Positions 17,483-25,234 of a stretch of DNA of 64,000 bases are shown here, one piece after another. The notes under the pieces were generated by a model that worked only from the letters and a program-made list of their open reading frames with translations, had not been told where the DNA came from and ran no database searches. The translations under genes were made by a program, and so were the position numbers. The stretch is from Streptomyces sp. HmicA12 (lineage in GTDB: Bacteria > Actinomycetota > Actinomycetes > Streptomycetales > Streptomycetaceae): the NCBI RefSeq assembly GCF_000373565.1, contig NZ_KB891798.1, positions 206 to 64,205 of the forward strand. The letters run 5' to 3'. Numbering within the stretch: position 1 is the first letter of the stretch; each line of letters begins with the position of its first letter.

Positions 17483-18868
17483 CTACGACGCCTCCGTGGT
17501 CGGCCGGGTCGCTCCCCGTGGCCCCGTCGGCAGCTTCCCCGTCGCCAGTGCTCCGGCGCAGGCCAGACCGGCCAGCACCGTGAGCGCCGTCCCCATCGAC
17601 GCCACGAAGTTCTGGCCGGTGGCGAGCAGTGCCGTCGCCGTGGCCACGCCGAGCGTCGGGCCGATGTTCATCGCCGTCTGCTGGAGACCGCCGGCCACCC
17701 CGGCGTCCACCAGGCGGGCCCGGCGCACCAGGACCTCGGTCGCGGCGACCATGACGGTGCCGAACCCTGTGCCCAGCGCGAACGCGCAGCCCGCGACGGC
17801 CCACGCGGTCGCCGCGCCGTCCAGCCGGCCGAAACCGAAGACACCCGCCGCCAGGATCAGCATGCCGCAGCAGGTGGTCGGGCGTGCCCCGTGGCGGCGC
17901 AGCAGAACCGCGCTGAGCGGCGCCGCGAGGACCATGCACAGCGCGGCGGGCAGCATGCGCAGGGCGGTGCCCAGCGCGTCGAGACCGAGCACGTCCTGAA
18001 GGAAGTACGTCGCCGTGAACAGGGTGCCGAACAGCGCCGCCGACGCGGTCAGCAGGATCCCGAGCGACGCGGCCACCACCGGTGACGCCAACAGGGCGGG
18101 GGAGAGGAGCGGGTGCGGGGTGCGGAGCTCGTGGACCACGAAGGCGGCCACCGCCACGCAGGTCCCGGCCAGGGCGGTCACCGAACCCGTCGACCAGCCG
18201 GCCCCGGGCAGCGTGACGAGCACCGTGACCAGGCAGGCCAGTGCCCCGCCGAGCAACAGTGCACCGCCCACGTCGAGTCCGGCCGGCCGCTCCTGCCCGG
18301 CCGGCTCGCGCGCATCCCGTACGCACAGCACGAGCAGCGCGATCGCCACGGCCGGCAGCACGCCGAGGAGGAACACCGAACGCCAGCCCAGATGCGCCGT
18401 GAGCACCCCGCCGACGAGCGGGCCCGCGGCCGCCGCGACCCCGATGGCGCTGGTGCGCAGGGCGATCGGCATGCCCAGCTCGTCCGGTGGATACGCGGCC
18501 CGCAGCATGCCGAGCGTCGCCGGCTGCAAAAGCGCCCCGCACACCCCCTGCACCACGCGCAGCGCGATCACGGCGCCGATCCCGGGCGCGCACCCGATGC
18601 CCGCCGACGCCGCGGCGAATCCGAGCATCCCGTACCCGAACAGGCGCCGGTGCCCGTACCGGTCGCCGAGCCTTCCCGCGAAGACGAGCAGACTGGCCAC
18701 CGCGATCAGATAGCCGGTGCTCGTCCACTGGACCTGGGTGAGCGAGGCGCCGAGATCGCGCTGGAGCGCGGGCTGGGCGATGGTCAGCACGGTGCCGTCG
18801 AGCGCCACGAGAACCGCGCCGACGACGCTGCCCGCGAGCGTGACGCGCCGATGAGCGCGGGCGGTCAC
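17483..18868 (-). CDS. MFS drug exporter, DHA2 (EmrB/QacA) type
   Basis: A 461-residue membrane protein with about 14 hydrophobic segments. The first helix carries the DHA2 signature VALDGTVLTIAQPALQRDL (about residues 19-37), and motif A occurs as GRLGDRYGHRR. I chose the GTG at 18868 because it overlaps the TetR stop by 4 bp (GTGA) and sits just before the first membrane segment; the frame stays open upstream but only as a basic non-membrane tail. It should export toxic compounds by proton antiport. It is translationally coupled to, and presumably repressed by, the upstream TetR protein. Confidence 0.9.
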   Translation of the reverse strand: MTARAHRRVTLAGSVVGAVLVALDGTVLTIAQPALQRDLGASLTQVQWTSTGYLIAVASLLVFAGRLGDRYGHRRLFGYGMLGFAAASAGIGCAPGIGAVIALRVVQGVCGALLQPATLGMLRAAYPPDELGMPIALRTSAIGVAAAAGPLVGGVLTAHLGWRSVFLLGVLPAVAIALLVLCVRDAREPAGQERPAGLDVGGALLLGGALACLVTVLVTLPGAGWSTGSVTALAGTCVAVAAFVVHELRTPHPLLSPALLASPVVAASLGILLTASAALFGTLFTATYFLQDVLGLDALGTALRMLPAALCMVLAAPLSAVLLRRHGARPTTCCGMLILAAGVFGFGRLDGAATAWAVAGCAFALGTGFGTVMVAATEVLVRRARLVDAGVAGGLQQTAMNIGPTLGVATATALLATGQNFVASMGTALTVLAGLACAGALATGKLPTGPRGATRPTTEAS

Positions 18869-19464
18869 CGGCCCACCGGACCCAGATGCGCGTCGAGCAC
18901 CGAGACCAGCAACGGCTCGATGTCGTCGACGGCGGTGGCGAGTTGCAGGCTTCCCCAGCCCCACAGCTGGGCGACACCGTGCAGATTGGCCCACAACGCG
19001 CCCGCGACGACGGCGGGTTCGGTGCCTCGGCGGACCTCCGCCACCAATCCGGTGAACATCTCGAACAGCGGCAGGCTCGTGTCACGCAGCCCCGACTCGC
19101 CGCTCTCCAGAAGGTCGTGACGGAACATCAACTCGTACATGCCGCGATGATCGGCGGCGAAGGCGAGATACGACCTGGCGAGCGCGGCGAGCCGGGCACG
19201 CGGATCGGCCTCGGCGGCGCCGAGCGCCCGGTGTGCTTCTTCGCCGAGCTGTGCGAAGCCCCGGCGCGCGATCGCCGAGAGCAGCTCCAGGTGCGTGGGG
19301 AAGTAGCGGCGGGGCGCCCCGTGCGACACCCCGGCGCGCCGGGCGATCTCCCGCAGCGACAGGGCTGCCGCGCCCTCCGCGTCCACCAGGGCCACGCCCG
19401 TGTCGATGAGGCGGTCCCGCAGGCCGCCTCCCTTGTCGCTGTCGCCGTCCGTCTCCATAGACAC
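18865..19464 (-). CDS. TetR family regulator of the adjacent exporter
   Basis: A 199-residue TetR protein. The helix-turn-helix is LSLREIARRAGVSHGAPRRYFPTHLELL (about residues 35-62). The C-terminal half is the WHG-type ligand-binding domain, with SYLAFAADHRGMYELMFR. The GTG at 19464 is preceded by GAGGT at a good distance; an ATG two codons later is an alternative. Two palindromes at 19458-19495 overlap and precede the start, showing autoregulation, and the downstream MFS gene overlaps by 4 bp, so it controls the pump. Confidence 0.92.
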   Translation of the reverse strand: MSMETDGDSDKGGGLRDRLIDTGVALVDAEGAAALSLREIARRAGVSHGAPRRYFPTHLELLSAIARRGFAQLGEEAHRALGAAEADPRARLAALARSYLAFAADHRGMYELMFRHDLLESGESGLRDTSLPLFEMFTGLVAEVRRGTEPAVVAGALWANLHGVAQLWGWGSLQLATAVDDIEPLLVSVLDAHLGPVGR

Positions 19465-19495
19465 TGTCTACCTCATGTGCGTAGACAGTGTCTAC
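19458..19495. promoter_or_regulatory. Tandem TetR operators
   Basis: TAGACA-C-TGTCTA (19458-19470) and GTAGACA-G-TGTCTAC (19481-19495) are perfect inverted repeats around single central bases. Their centres are 24 bp apart. The first overlaps the TetR start codon, so binding should block both transcription and the start region. The site may also influence the divergent enoyl-CoA hydratase gene 90 bp away. Confidence 0.85.
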
Positions 19496-19584
19496 TCTCT
19501 TGGGTGTGCAGGGGGCTTCAAGGTGTGCGGCAGGGCCGCTACGCTGCGCGCCGCCAGGGACGCCGACGACCGGCTGGGGGCCGC

Positions 19585-20424
19585 ATGATCGACACGACCG
19601 ACACCTCGATCCCCGACGGCGACGAACGGCGGCTGCGCCTGGACGTCGACAAGGACGGCGTCGGCGTGCTCACGCTGTGCCGCCCGGCGAAGCTCAACGC
19701 CTGGAGCTGGGAGTCGAGTAGGCAGCTCGGCGTCATGGCCGACCGGATCCGGTTCGACGACCGCGTCAGGGTCGTCCTGCTGCGGGCCGAGGGGCGCGCC
19801 TTCTGCGCGGGTATCGACGTGACCGCGCCCGGCAGCGGCATCGAGGGGGAGAGCGGATCGGCGCGCAGCCGCGCCTACTACGAGGGCATCCGGTGGGTGC
19901 ACGAGCGGTTCGCGGCGTTCGCACGGCTCCCACAGCCCGTCGTCGCGGCCGTTCAGGGGTACTGCCTCGGCTTCGGCTTCGAGCTCGCGCTCATGGCGGA
20001 CGTCCGGATCGCGGCCGACGACGCCGTGTTCGCCCTGCCGGAGGCGCAGTTGGGGGTGGCGGTCGACGCGGGCGGCGATCTGCGCATCGCCCGTGAGGCC
20101 GGTGCCGGCTGGGCCAAGTTCCTGGCGCTGACCGGGCGACGCATCGACGCGGACACGGCGCGGCGCCTGAACCTGCTTCAACAGGTCGTTCCCGAAGCCG
20201 AGTTGGAGCGGGCCGCCCGGGACGTGGCGCGGGAGATCGCGGCGAACGCGCCCCTGGCCGTGCAGTCCGTCAAACGGGACATCGACGCCTACGCCGACGC
20301 CGGTCTCGACGCGGCCCTGGACCGGGTCGCGATGAGCGCCGCCCTCACGCTCACCTCCGAGGACGCGACGGAAGGGTTCACGGCGAAGGCCCGACGGCGG
20401 CCCCCGGAGTTCCGCGGAGCGTGA
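19585..20424 (+). CDS. Enoyl-CoA hydratase/isomerase family protein
   Basis: A 279-residue crotonase-fold protein. The oxyanion-hole strands RVVLLRAEGRAFCAGID and VAAVQGYCLGFGFELALMADVRIAADDAVFALPEAQLGV are clear. In classical hydratases two glutamates act; here the second position falls near ALPEAQLG. It presumably hydrates or isomerises an enoyl-CoA in fatty or aromatic acid breakdown. The ATG at 19585 is preceded by only a weak G-rich ribosome site. It is divergent from the TetR gene and convergent with the degenerate kinase gene, so it stands as its own unit. Confidence 0.85.
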   Translation: MIDTTDTSIPDGDERRLRLDVDKDGVGVLTLCRPAKLNAWSWESSRQLGVMADRIRFDDRVRVVLLRAEGRAFCAGIDVTAPGSGIEGESGSARSRAYYEGIRWVHERFAAFARLPQPVVAAVQGYCLGFGFELALMADVRIAADDAVFALPEAQLGVAVDAGGDLRIAREAGAGWAKFLALTGRRIDADTARRLNLLQQVVPEAELERAARDVAREIAANAPLAVQSVKRDIDAYADAGLDAALDRVAMSAALTLTSEDATEGFTAKARRRPPEFRGA

Positions 20425-20457
20425 GCCCGAGCGCCCGACCAGGGGCGAGTGCCGCGG

Positions 20458-21321
20458 TCAGCGCTCGTCCGTGTCGGCCACGGAACTCCTGTCGTCGGTG
20501 CCGACAGCGCCGTCGGGCACCCCGCCGGCGGCGTCGCCCAGGTCGAACACGCTCTCCCGCAGCGCCTGGATCACGTCGTCCAGCTCGGCCACGCAGTGCA
20601 GCAGCCGCCGGTGCGCGGGCCCCTCGCCGAGCATCCCGGCCGCGCCGTGCAGTTCAAGCCCCACGTCGAAGACCCTGCGCACCACGCCGTCACGGAGATC
20701 GGCGGCGATCCGGTCCCGCTCCCGGGCCAGGGACAGTTCGCGGACCTCCGTCTGCAGCGCCATGTTGGCCACCATCGAACCCTTGATCCGGTCCCGCAGG
20801 CCGTGCGTGGCGACCGCGATGAGCGCTCCGAGGGCGCTCCACAGCACCACACGCCGGGCGATCACCACTCCGGGCGCCGCCTGGGCGAAGGACGAGACCG
20901 TCTGTACGGCGACGACCGCCGCGACCACCCACGCCGACTCCCACCGATGGTGGAACAGCACCGTCCAGATCAGCGGGACCAGCAGCACGAGTCCGACACC
21001 GGCGGCCGGGCCGGTCGCCAGGATCAGCGCGAGGACGGAACCGGTGTGGAGCAGCGGCACCAGCACCGGAGTCCACCCCGGCAGCCGCTGCCAGGGCAGC
21101 AGAAAGGCCCCGGCGCACAGCAACAGGAGGGTGACGCTGACCGTGTACGCGGTCCAGGACCGGATGTCGCCGTGCGGTACGAGGACGCTGACCGTCGCCA
21201 CGACGGCGACCAGCGCGAACGGGACGGCTCGCGACGCGAGGCCGGGCTGCTGGAACTGCCGGCCGACACTGTGCCCGTCGGTGTCGGTCAGGGCCCGCCA
21301 GTGCTTGGTCCGAGATTCCAC
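20458..21321 (-). CDS. Membrane histidine-kinase-like protein lacking phospho-acceptor and ATPase domain
   Basis: A 287-residue protein with about six membrane segments (residues 30-180) followed by a HisKA_3-like dimerisation helix: ARERDRIAADLRDGVVRRVFDVGLEL at about 199-224. In true NarL-partner kinases this helix reads DLHDxV; here Arg210 replaces the phosphorylated His. The protein ends about 65 residues later, with no HATPase_c domain and no response regulator next door. The GTG at 21321 follows a GGGGGG ribosome site. It may be a degenerate kinase acting as a dimerisation partner or a decaying gene; the reading frame is intact. Confidence 0.8.
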   Translation of the reverse strand: MESRTKHWRALTDTDGHSVGRQFQQPGLASRAVPFALVAVVATVSVLVPHGDIRSWTAYTVSVTLLLLCAGAFLLPWQRLPGWTPVLVPLLHTGSVLALILATGPAAGVGLVLLVPLIWTVLFHHRWESAWVVAAVVAVQTVSSFAQAAPGVVIARRVVLWSALGALIAVATHGLRDRIKGSMVANMALQTEVRELSLARERDRIAADLRDGVVRRVFDVGLELHGAAGMLGEGPAHRRLLHCVAELDDVIQALRESVFDLGDAAGGVPDGAVGTDDRSSVADTDER

Positions 21322-21457
21322 AGCACCCCCCGTCGGCCGGAGCGCTTCCTGACCCCACCGAGAGTGGGTCCGACCGTACGCATGGTAGCGACGCACACCG
21401 GCCACAGACAGGGAAGCCGGACATCGAGGGCCAGGCGGCACGGCCGGGACCGCGTAC

Positions 21458-22357
21458 TCACTCCGCCGCGAACGGTCCCCGGCCCAGCTGCTCCCGCACG
21501 GTGGACACCGGGGCGTTGACCAGGCTGCGCCGCTGCCAGTTCGCCCCGTCCACCACCAGGGTGTGGCCGCTGATGAAACGCGCGTAGGGAGAGGCGAGGA
21601 ACGTGGCCGCCCAGCCCAACTCCCGTGGCGCGCCCACCCGCAGGGCCGGCTGGCGGGCCGCGGGGTCGTCGGCCCGGTCCAGGTTGGCGCGGATGTCGGA
21701 CGTCATGTCCTCGTGCGGCATGAGACCCGGCACCAGGCCGTTGACCTGGATGCCGTACGGACCCCACTCCACGGCCAGCGTCTCCACCAGGTTCTTCACG
21801 CCCGCCTTCGCCGCCGCGCTGTGCGCGTACCCGGGGCCGCCGGTCCACGCGTACGAGGCGCCCACCGCGATCACCGAACCCGGGGAGCCCGCCGCGAGAT
21901 GCCTGCGGCCGAACTCGCGGCTCATGAAGAACGTGCCGTTGAGCGTGATGTCGACCACCGAGCGCCAGCCGTTCGGGCTCAAGTCCTCGGCGGGTACGGG
22001 GAAGTTGGCGGCCGCGTTGTTCACCAGGACGTCCGGGGCGCGGCCGTGCGCCGCGGCGGCCGCGTCGAACACCTCGGAGATACGGCCCGCGTCCCGGATG
22101 TCGCAGGTCGCCGCCGTGACCGCTCCCGCACCCTCGACGGCCGCCAACTCCTCGCGGGCGGGAGCCAGATGCTCGGGCTTGCGACTCACGATCATGATGC
22201 TCGCGCCGAGCCGCGCGAACTCCGCCGCGATCGCCCGGCCGAGGCCCGTGCCGCCCCCGGTCACCAGGACGAGCCGGTCGTCGTACGTGCCCGGCGGCAG
22301 GGCCGAGAGTCCGAGCGGGGGAGGAGCGGGCAGTCCGGGTGCGGGAGGCGTCGTCAT
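21458..22357 (-). CDS. SDR family oxidoreductase, 2,4-dienoyl-CoA reductase-like
   Basis: A 299-residue short-chain dehydrogenase. The NADP-binding motif TGGGTGLGRAIA and the NNAAANF motif are present. The usual active-site YxxxK is replaced by SAAAK within GYAHSAAAKAGVKNLVETLAVEWG; lack of Tyr together with this helix sequence is typical of 2,4-dienoyl-CoA reductases and peroxisomal-type enoyl reductases. Such enzymes reduce unsaturated acyl-CoAs. The nearby acyl-CoA dehydrogenases and enoyl-CoA hydratase fit a fatty-acid role. It follows the FAD oxidoreductase gene after about 50 bp on the same strand. Confidence 0.87.
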   Translation of the reverse strand: MTTPPAPGLPAPPPLGLSALPPGTYDDRLVLVTGGGTGLGRAIAAEFARLGASIMIVSRKPEHLAPAREELAAVEGAGAVTAATCDIRDAGRISEVFDAAAAAHGRAPDVLVNNAAANFPVPAEDLSPNGWRSVVDITLNGTFFMSREFGRRHLAAGSPGSVIAVGASYAWTGGPGYAHSAAAKAGVKNLVETLAVEWGPYGIQVNGLVPGLMPHEDMTSDIRANLDRADDPAARQPALRVGAPRELGWAATFLASPYARFISGHTLVVDGANWQRRSLVNAPVSTVREQLGRGPFAAE

Positions 22358-22408
22358 GCGGGCATGGATACCGCCTGCACCCTCAACCCGCCATGCCCGT
22401 GCGGGACT

Positions 22409-23437
22409 TCAGGCACCGTCCGCGGACCGGCGGGCCCGCGCCACGGCCCGCTCGCCCTCCGGCGAGAACACACCGGCTCGCCGCAGCTCGGCTCCCCGCG
22501 CCGCGTCGAAGGTGACCAGTTGCGCGTTGATGAAGGCGCCGGCCCGGTAGCCCGCGCTCGCCGCGTTGACGACCTGCTCCGCCGCGCCCGCCGCGTTCCC
22601 CACGGCCCACACGCCCGGCACGCTGGTCTGCCCCGTCGGGTCCACGTCCACGAACGGTCCGGCCGGGGTCTCGTGCGTGCGGGCACCCAGCGTGGACAGC
22701 AGGGAGTCGCGCGGCACCATGCGGGTCGGCACGACGAACACCGACCGCGCGAATTCCCGGCCGCTCGCGAGCCGCACCCCGGTCAGCCGGTCGTCCGCCA
22801 CGACGAGCCCGTCGATCTTCCCGCTGACCACGCTCACCCCGGCCGAGGCCAGCGTCTGCCAGTCCGCGTCCGGGAGTTCGTCCTCGTCGACACCGTCGAG
22901 GAAGAGCGTCACGTCGTCGGAGAGCTGACTGAACAGCAGAGCCTGGTGCGTGCCCGACGCCTTGCGGTACAGCACGCCGATCGGCTGGTCCCGCACCTCC
23001 CAGCCGTGGCAGAACGGGCAGTGCAGCACGTCCCGGCCCCAGCGCTCGGCGACCCCGGGAACGTCCGGCAGCTCGTCCACGAGGCCGGTCGCGATCACCA
23101 GGCGGCGTGCGTGCACCCGACCGCCGTCGGCCAGCGTCACGTCGAACTCGCCGGACCCGTCGGACTCGGCCGCCGTCACCCGGTCCCGGACGAGCTCCAC
23201 GCCGTACTCGGCGACCTCGCGGCGCACCTCGGCCAGGAACTCGCCGGGCGGCATGCCGTCGCGCGACGGGTAGCCGTGCATGTGCGCGGCCGGCGCGTTG
23301 CGCGGCTCGCCCGCGTCGATCACCAGGACCGAGCGGCGGGAGCGGCCCAGGATCAGCGCCGCCGACAGGCCCGCCGCTCCGCCACCGACGACCACGACCT
23401 CGTACGCGTCCTTCATGTCCTTGCCGGTGCTGCTCAT
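22409..23437 (-). CDS. Thioredoxin-reductase-like FAD oxidoreductase with GliT-type CPFC motif
   Basis: A 342-residue flavoprotein. It has the FAD-binding VVVVGGGAAGLSAALILGRS at about residues 14-33 and the late GVWAVGNAAGAAEQVVNAASAG motif. The redox centre is CPFCHGWEVRD with Cys140 and Cys143; ordinary thioredoxin reductases have CATCDG. The CxxCHG pattern is that of GliT-like dithiol oxidases and their many bacterial relatives, which close disulfides with oxygen. NADPH-binding glycines are poor, which fits that group. The ATG at 23437 has GAGGTGG 5 bp upstream. It is divergent from the XRE-cupin gene, its likely regulator. The substrate is unknown. Confidence 0.85.
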   Translation of the reverse strand: MSSTGKDMKDAYEVVVVGGGAAGLSAALILGRSRRSVLVIDAGEPRNAPAAHMHGYPSRDGMPPGEFLAEVRREVAEYGVELVRDRVTAAESDGSGEFDVTLADGGRVHARRLVIATGLVDELPDVPGVAERWGRDVLHCPFCHGWEVRDQPIGVLYRKASGTHQALLFSQLSDDVTLFLDGVDEDELPDADWQTLASAGVSVVSGKIDGLVVADDRLTGVRLASGREFARSVFVVPTRMVPRDSLLSTLGARTHETPAGPFVDVDPTGQTSVPGVWAVGNAAGAAEQVVNAASAGYRAGAFINAQLVTFDAARGAELRRAGVFSPEGERAVARARRSADGA

Positions 23438-23503
23438 GGGGTCCACCTCGTCTGCGCAGTAGCTGTCCTCGTCGCTTTCGAAGGTGCACCTGGACTCGCC
23501 GGA

Positions 23504-23532
23504 TTGACAAATGGCTTTGCCGAAACTGCAAT
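23504..23532 (+). promoter_or_regulatory. Candidate promoter of the XRE-cupin gene (leaderless)
   Basis: TTGACA at 23504-23509 and TGCAAT at 23527-23532 are separated by 17 bp. A start point seven bases further on coincides with the ATG at 23539, and no Shine-Dalgarno precedes that ATG, so the message may be leaderless. An imperfect TTGC/GCAA inverted repeat lies within the same stretch and could be the regulator's own site. Confidence 0.45.
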
Positions 23533-23538
23533 GGATTC

Positions 23539-24159
23539 ATGAACGCACACGACCATGAACACGGCGGGGAGCCGGACGCGAGCACGGACGAGGTGCTCTC
23601 CGGTGTCGGGCCGCGCCTGCGCGCCCTGCGCAAGGAGCGTGGCGCCACGCTCTCCGGCCTCTCCGAGACCACCGGCATCTCCGTGAGCACGCTCTCCCGC
23701 CTGGAGTCGGGCCTGCGCAAGCCCAGCCTGGAGCTGCTCCTGCCGATCGCCCGCGCCCACCAGGTCCCGCTGGACGAACTGGTCGGCGCGCCGCCGGTCG
23801 GCGATCCCCGGGTGCGCGCGAAGCCGGTCGTGCGGCACGGCCGGACGATGATCCCGCTGACCCGGCAGCCGGGCGGCCTCCAGGCGTACAAGATCATCGA
23901 GCCGCAGCGGCAGGCGGAGCCCGACCCGCAGACGCACGAGGGCTACGAGTGGATCTACATGCTCTCCGGCAGGCTGCGGCTCGTCCTCGGCGAGCACGAC
24001 GTGGTGCTCGGTCCCGGTGAGGCCGCCGAGTTCGACACGCGCGTGCCGCACTGGTTCGGGTCGACGGGGGAGGGGCCCGCCGAGTTCCTGAGTCTGTTCG
24101 GGCCGCAGGGGGAGCGGATGCACGTCAGGGCGCGGCCCGCGCGGGGCCGGCAGGAGTGA
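23539..24159 (+). CDS. XRE family regulator with C-terminal cupin domain
   Basis: A 206-residue protein with an N-terminal helix-turn-helix (GPRLRALRKERGATLSGLSETTGISVSTLSRLESGLRKPSLELL, about residues 24-68) and a C-terminal cupin (about 115-198) with HEGYEWIYMLSGRLRLVLGEHDVVLGPGEAAEFDTRVPHWF. This is the MerR/SutR-like architecture of small-ligand-sensing repressors. The ATG at 23539 gives the normal length, though it has no ribosome site. It is divergent from the CPFC flavoprotein gene and probably regulates it. The effector is unknown. Confidence 0.9.
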   Translation: MNAHDHEHGGEPDASTDEVLSGVGPRLRALRKERGATLSGLSETTGISVSTLSRLESGLRKPSLELLLPIARAHQVPLDELVGAPPVGDPRVRAKPVVRHGRTMIPLTRQPGGLQAYKIIEPQRQAEPDPQTHEGYEWIYMLSGRLRLVLGEHDVVLGPGEAAEFDTRVPHWFGSTGEGPAEFLSLFGPQGERMHVRARPARGRQE

Positions 24160-24247
24160 CTTGAGCAGGGGCATTCACAGGACGGCAAGCGACCGCTTAG
24201 TATGCGGCGGAACCCGGTTTGACGAAGCAGTCCCGTGGAGGCCCCGC

Positions 24248-25234
24248 ATGCAGGCATGGCAAGTGCACGAGAACGGCGAGCCGAGCGAGGTGATGCGCCT
24301 CGCGGAGGTGGATCGCCCCGTGCCCGGCGAGGGGCAGGTCCTGCTCAAGGTGCGCGCCGCCGCCATCAACTTCCCGGACGCGCTGCTCTGCCGCGGCCTG
24401 TACCAGGTCAAGCCGCCGCTGCCGTTCACCCCCGGGGTGGAGATCTGCGGCGAGACCGAGGACGGCCGCCGGGTCATCGCCAATCCGGCGCTGCCGCACG
24501 GCGGCTTCGCCGAGTACGTCGTCGCCGACGCCCGGGCCCTGCTGCCCGCGCCCGAGGCCCTGGACGACGCCGAGACGGCCGCCCTGCACATCGCCTACCA
24601 GACCGGCTGGTTCGGGCTGCACCAGCGTGCCCGCATCGAAGCCGGAGAGACGCTGCTCGTGCACGCCGCCGCGGGGGGCGTCGGCAGCGCCGCCGTCCAG
24701 CTCGGCAAGGCCGCGGGCGCCAAGGTCATCGGTGTCGTCGGCGGGCCCGAGAAGGCGAAGGTGGCTCAGGAGCTGGGCTGCGACGTCGTCGTCGACCGGC
24801 GCTCCGAGGACGTCATCGCCGCCGTGAAGGAGGCGACCGGGGGCCGTGGCGCCGACGTCGTCTACGACCCCGTCGGCGGCGAGGCGTACGCGCAGTCCGC
24901 GAAGACCGTCGCCTTCGAGGGCCGGATCATCGTCGTCGGCTTCGCCTCCGGCACCATCCCGAGCCCCGCGCTCAACCACGCCCTCGTGAAGAACTACTCG
25001 ATCATGGGCCTCCACTGGGGCCTGTACGCGCAGAAGAACCCCAAGCTCATCCCGCACTGCCACGAGCGGCTCACCGAGCTCGCCGCCCGCGGTGCCATCA
25101 AGCCCCTCGTGAGCGACCGCGTCGACCTCGCCGACGCGCCCGCCGCCGTGCAGCGCGTCGCCGACGGGGTCACCACGGGCCGCGTCGTCGTCGTGCCCGG
25201 CCTCAAAGCCCGTACGGAAGGAGCCGCCGCATGA
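24248..25234 (+). CDS. NADPH:quinone oxidoreductase family (zinc-free MDR)
   Basis: A 328-residue medium-chain reductase. The catalytic GroES-like half has INFPDALLCRGLYQVKPPLPFTPGVEICG, and the Rossmann half has LLVHAAAGGVGSAAVQLGKAAGAKVIG (about residues 136-161). Zinc ligands are absent, as in the quinone oxidoreductase group. It reduces quinones or activated alkenes with NADPH. GGAGG lies 7 bp before the ATG. The stop overlaps the acyl-CoA dehydrogenase start by 4 bp, so the three genes form one operon. Confidence 0.9.
   Translation: MQAWQVHENGEPSEVMRLAEVDRPVPGEGQVLLKVRAAAINFPDALLCRGLYQVKPPLPFTPGVEICGETEDGRRVIANPALPHGGFAEYVVADARALLPAPEALDDAETAALHIAYQTGWFGLHQRARIEAGETLLVHAAAGGVGSAAVQLGKAAGAKVIGVVGGPEKAKVAQELGCDVVVDRRSEDVIAAVKEATGGRGADVVYDPVGGEAYAQSAKTVAFEGRIIVVGFASGTIPSPALNHALVKNYSIMGLHWGLYAQKNPKLIPHCHERLTELAARGAIKPLVSDRVDLADAPAAVQRVADGVTTGRVVVVPGLKARTEGAAA

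Noticed and set aside
24211..24222. AACCCGGTTTGA, similar to the LacI operator at 8345
   Set aside because: It is not a palindrome and matches only part of the core; it lies before an unrelated quinone oxidoreductase gene.
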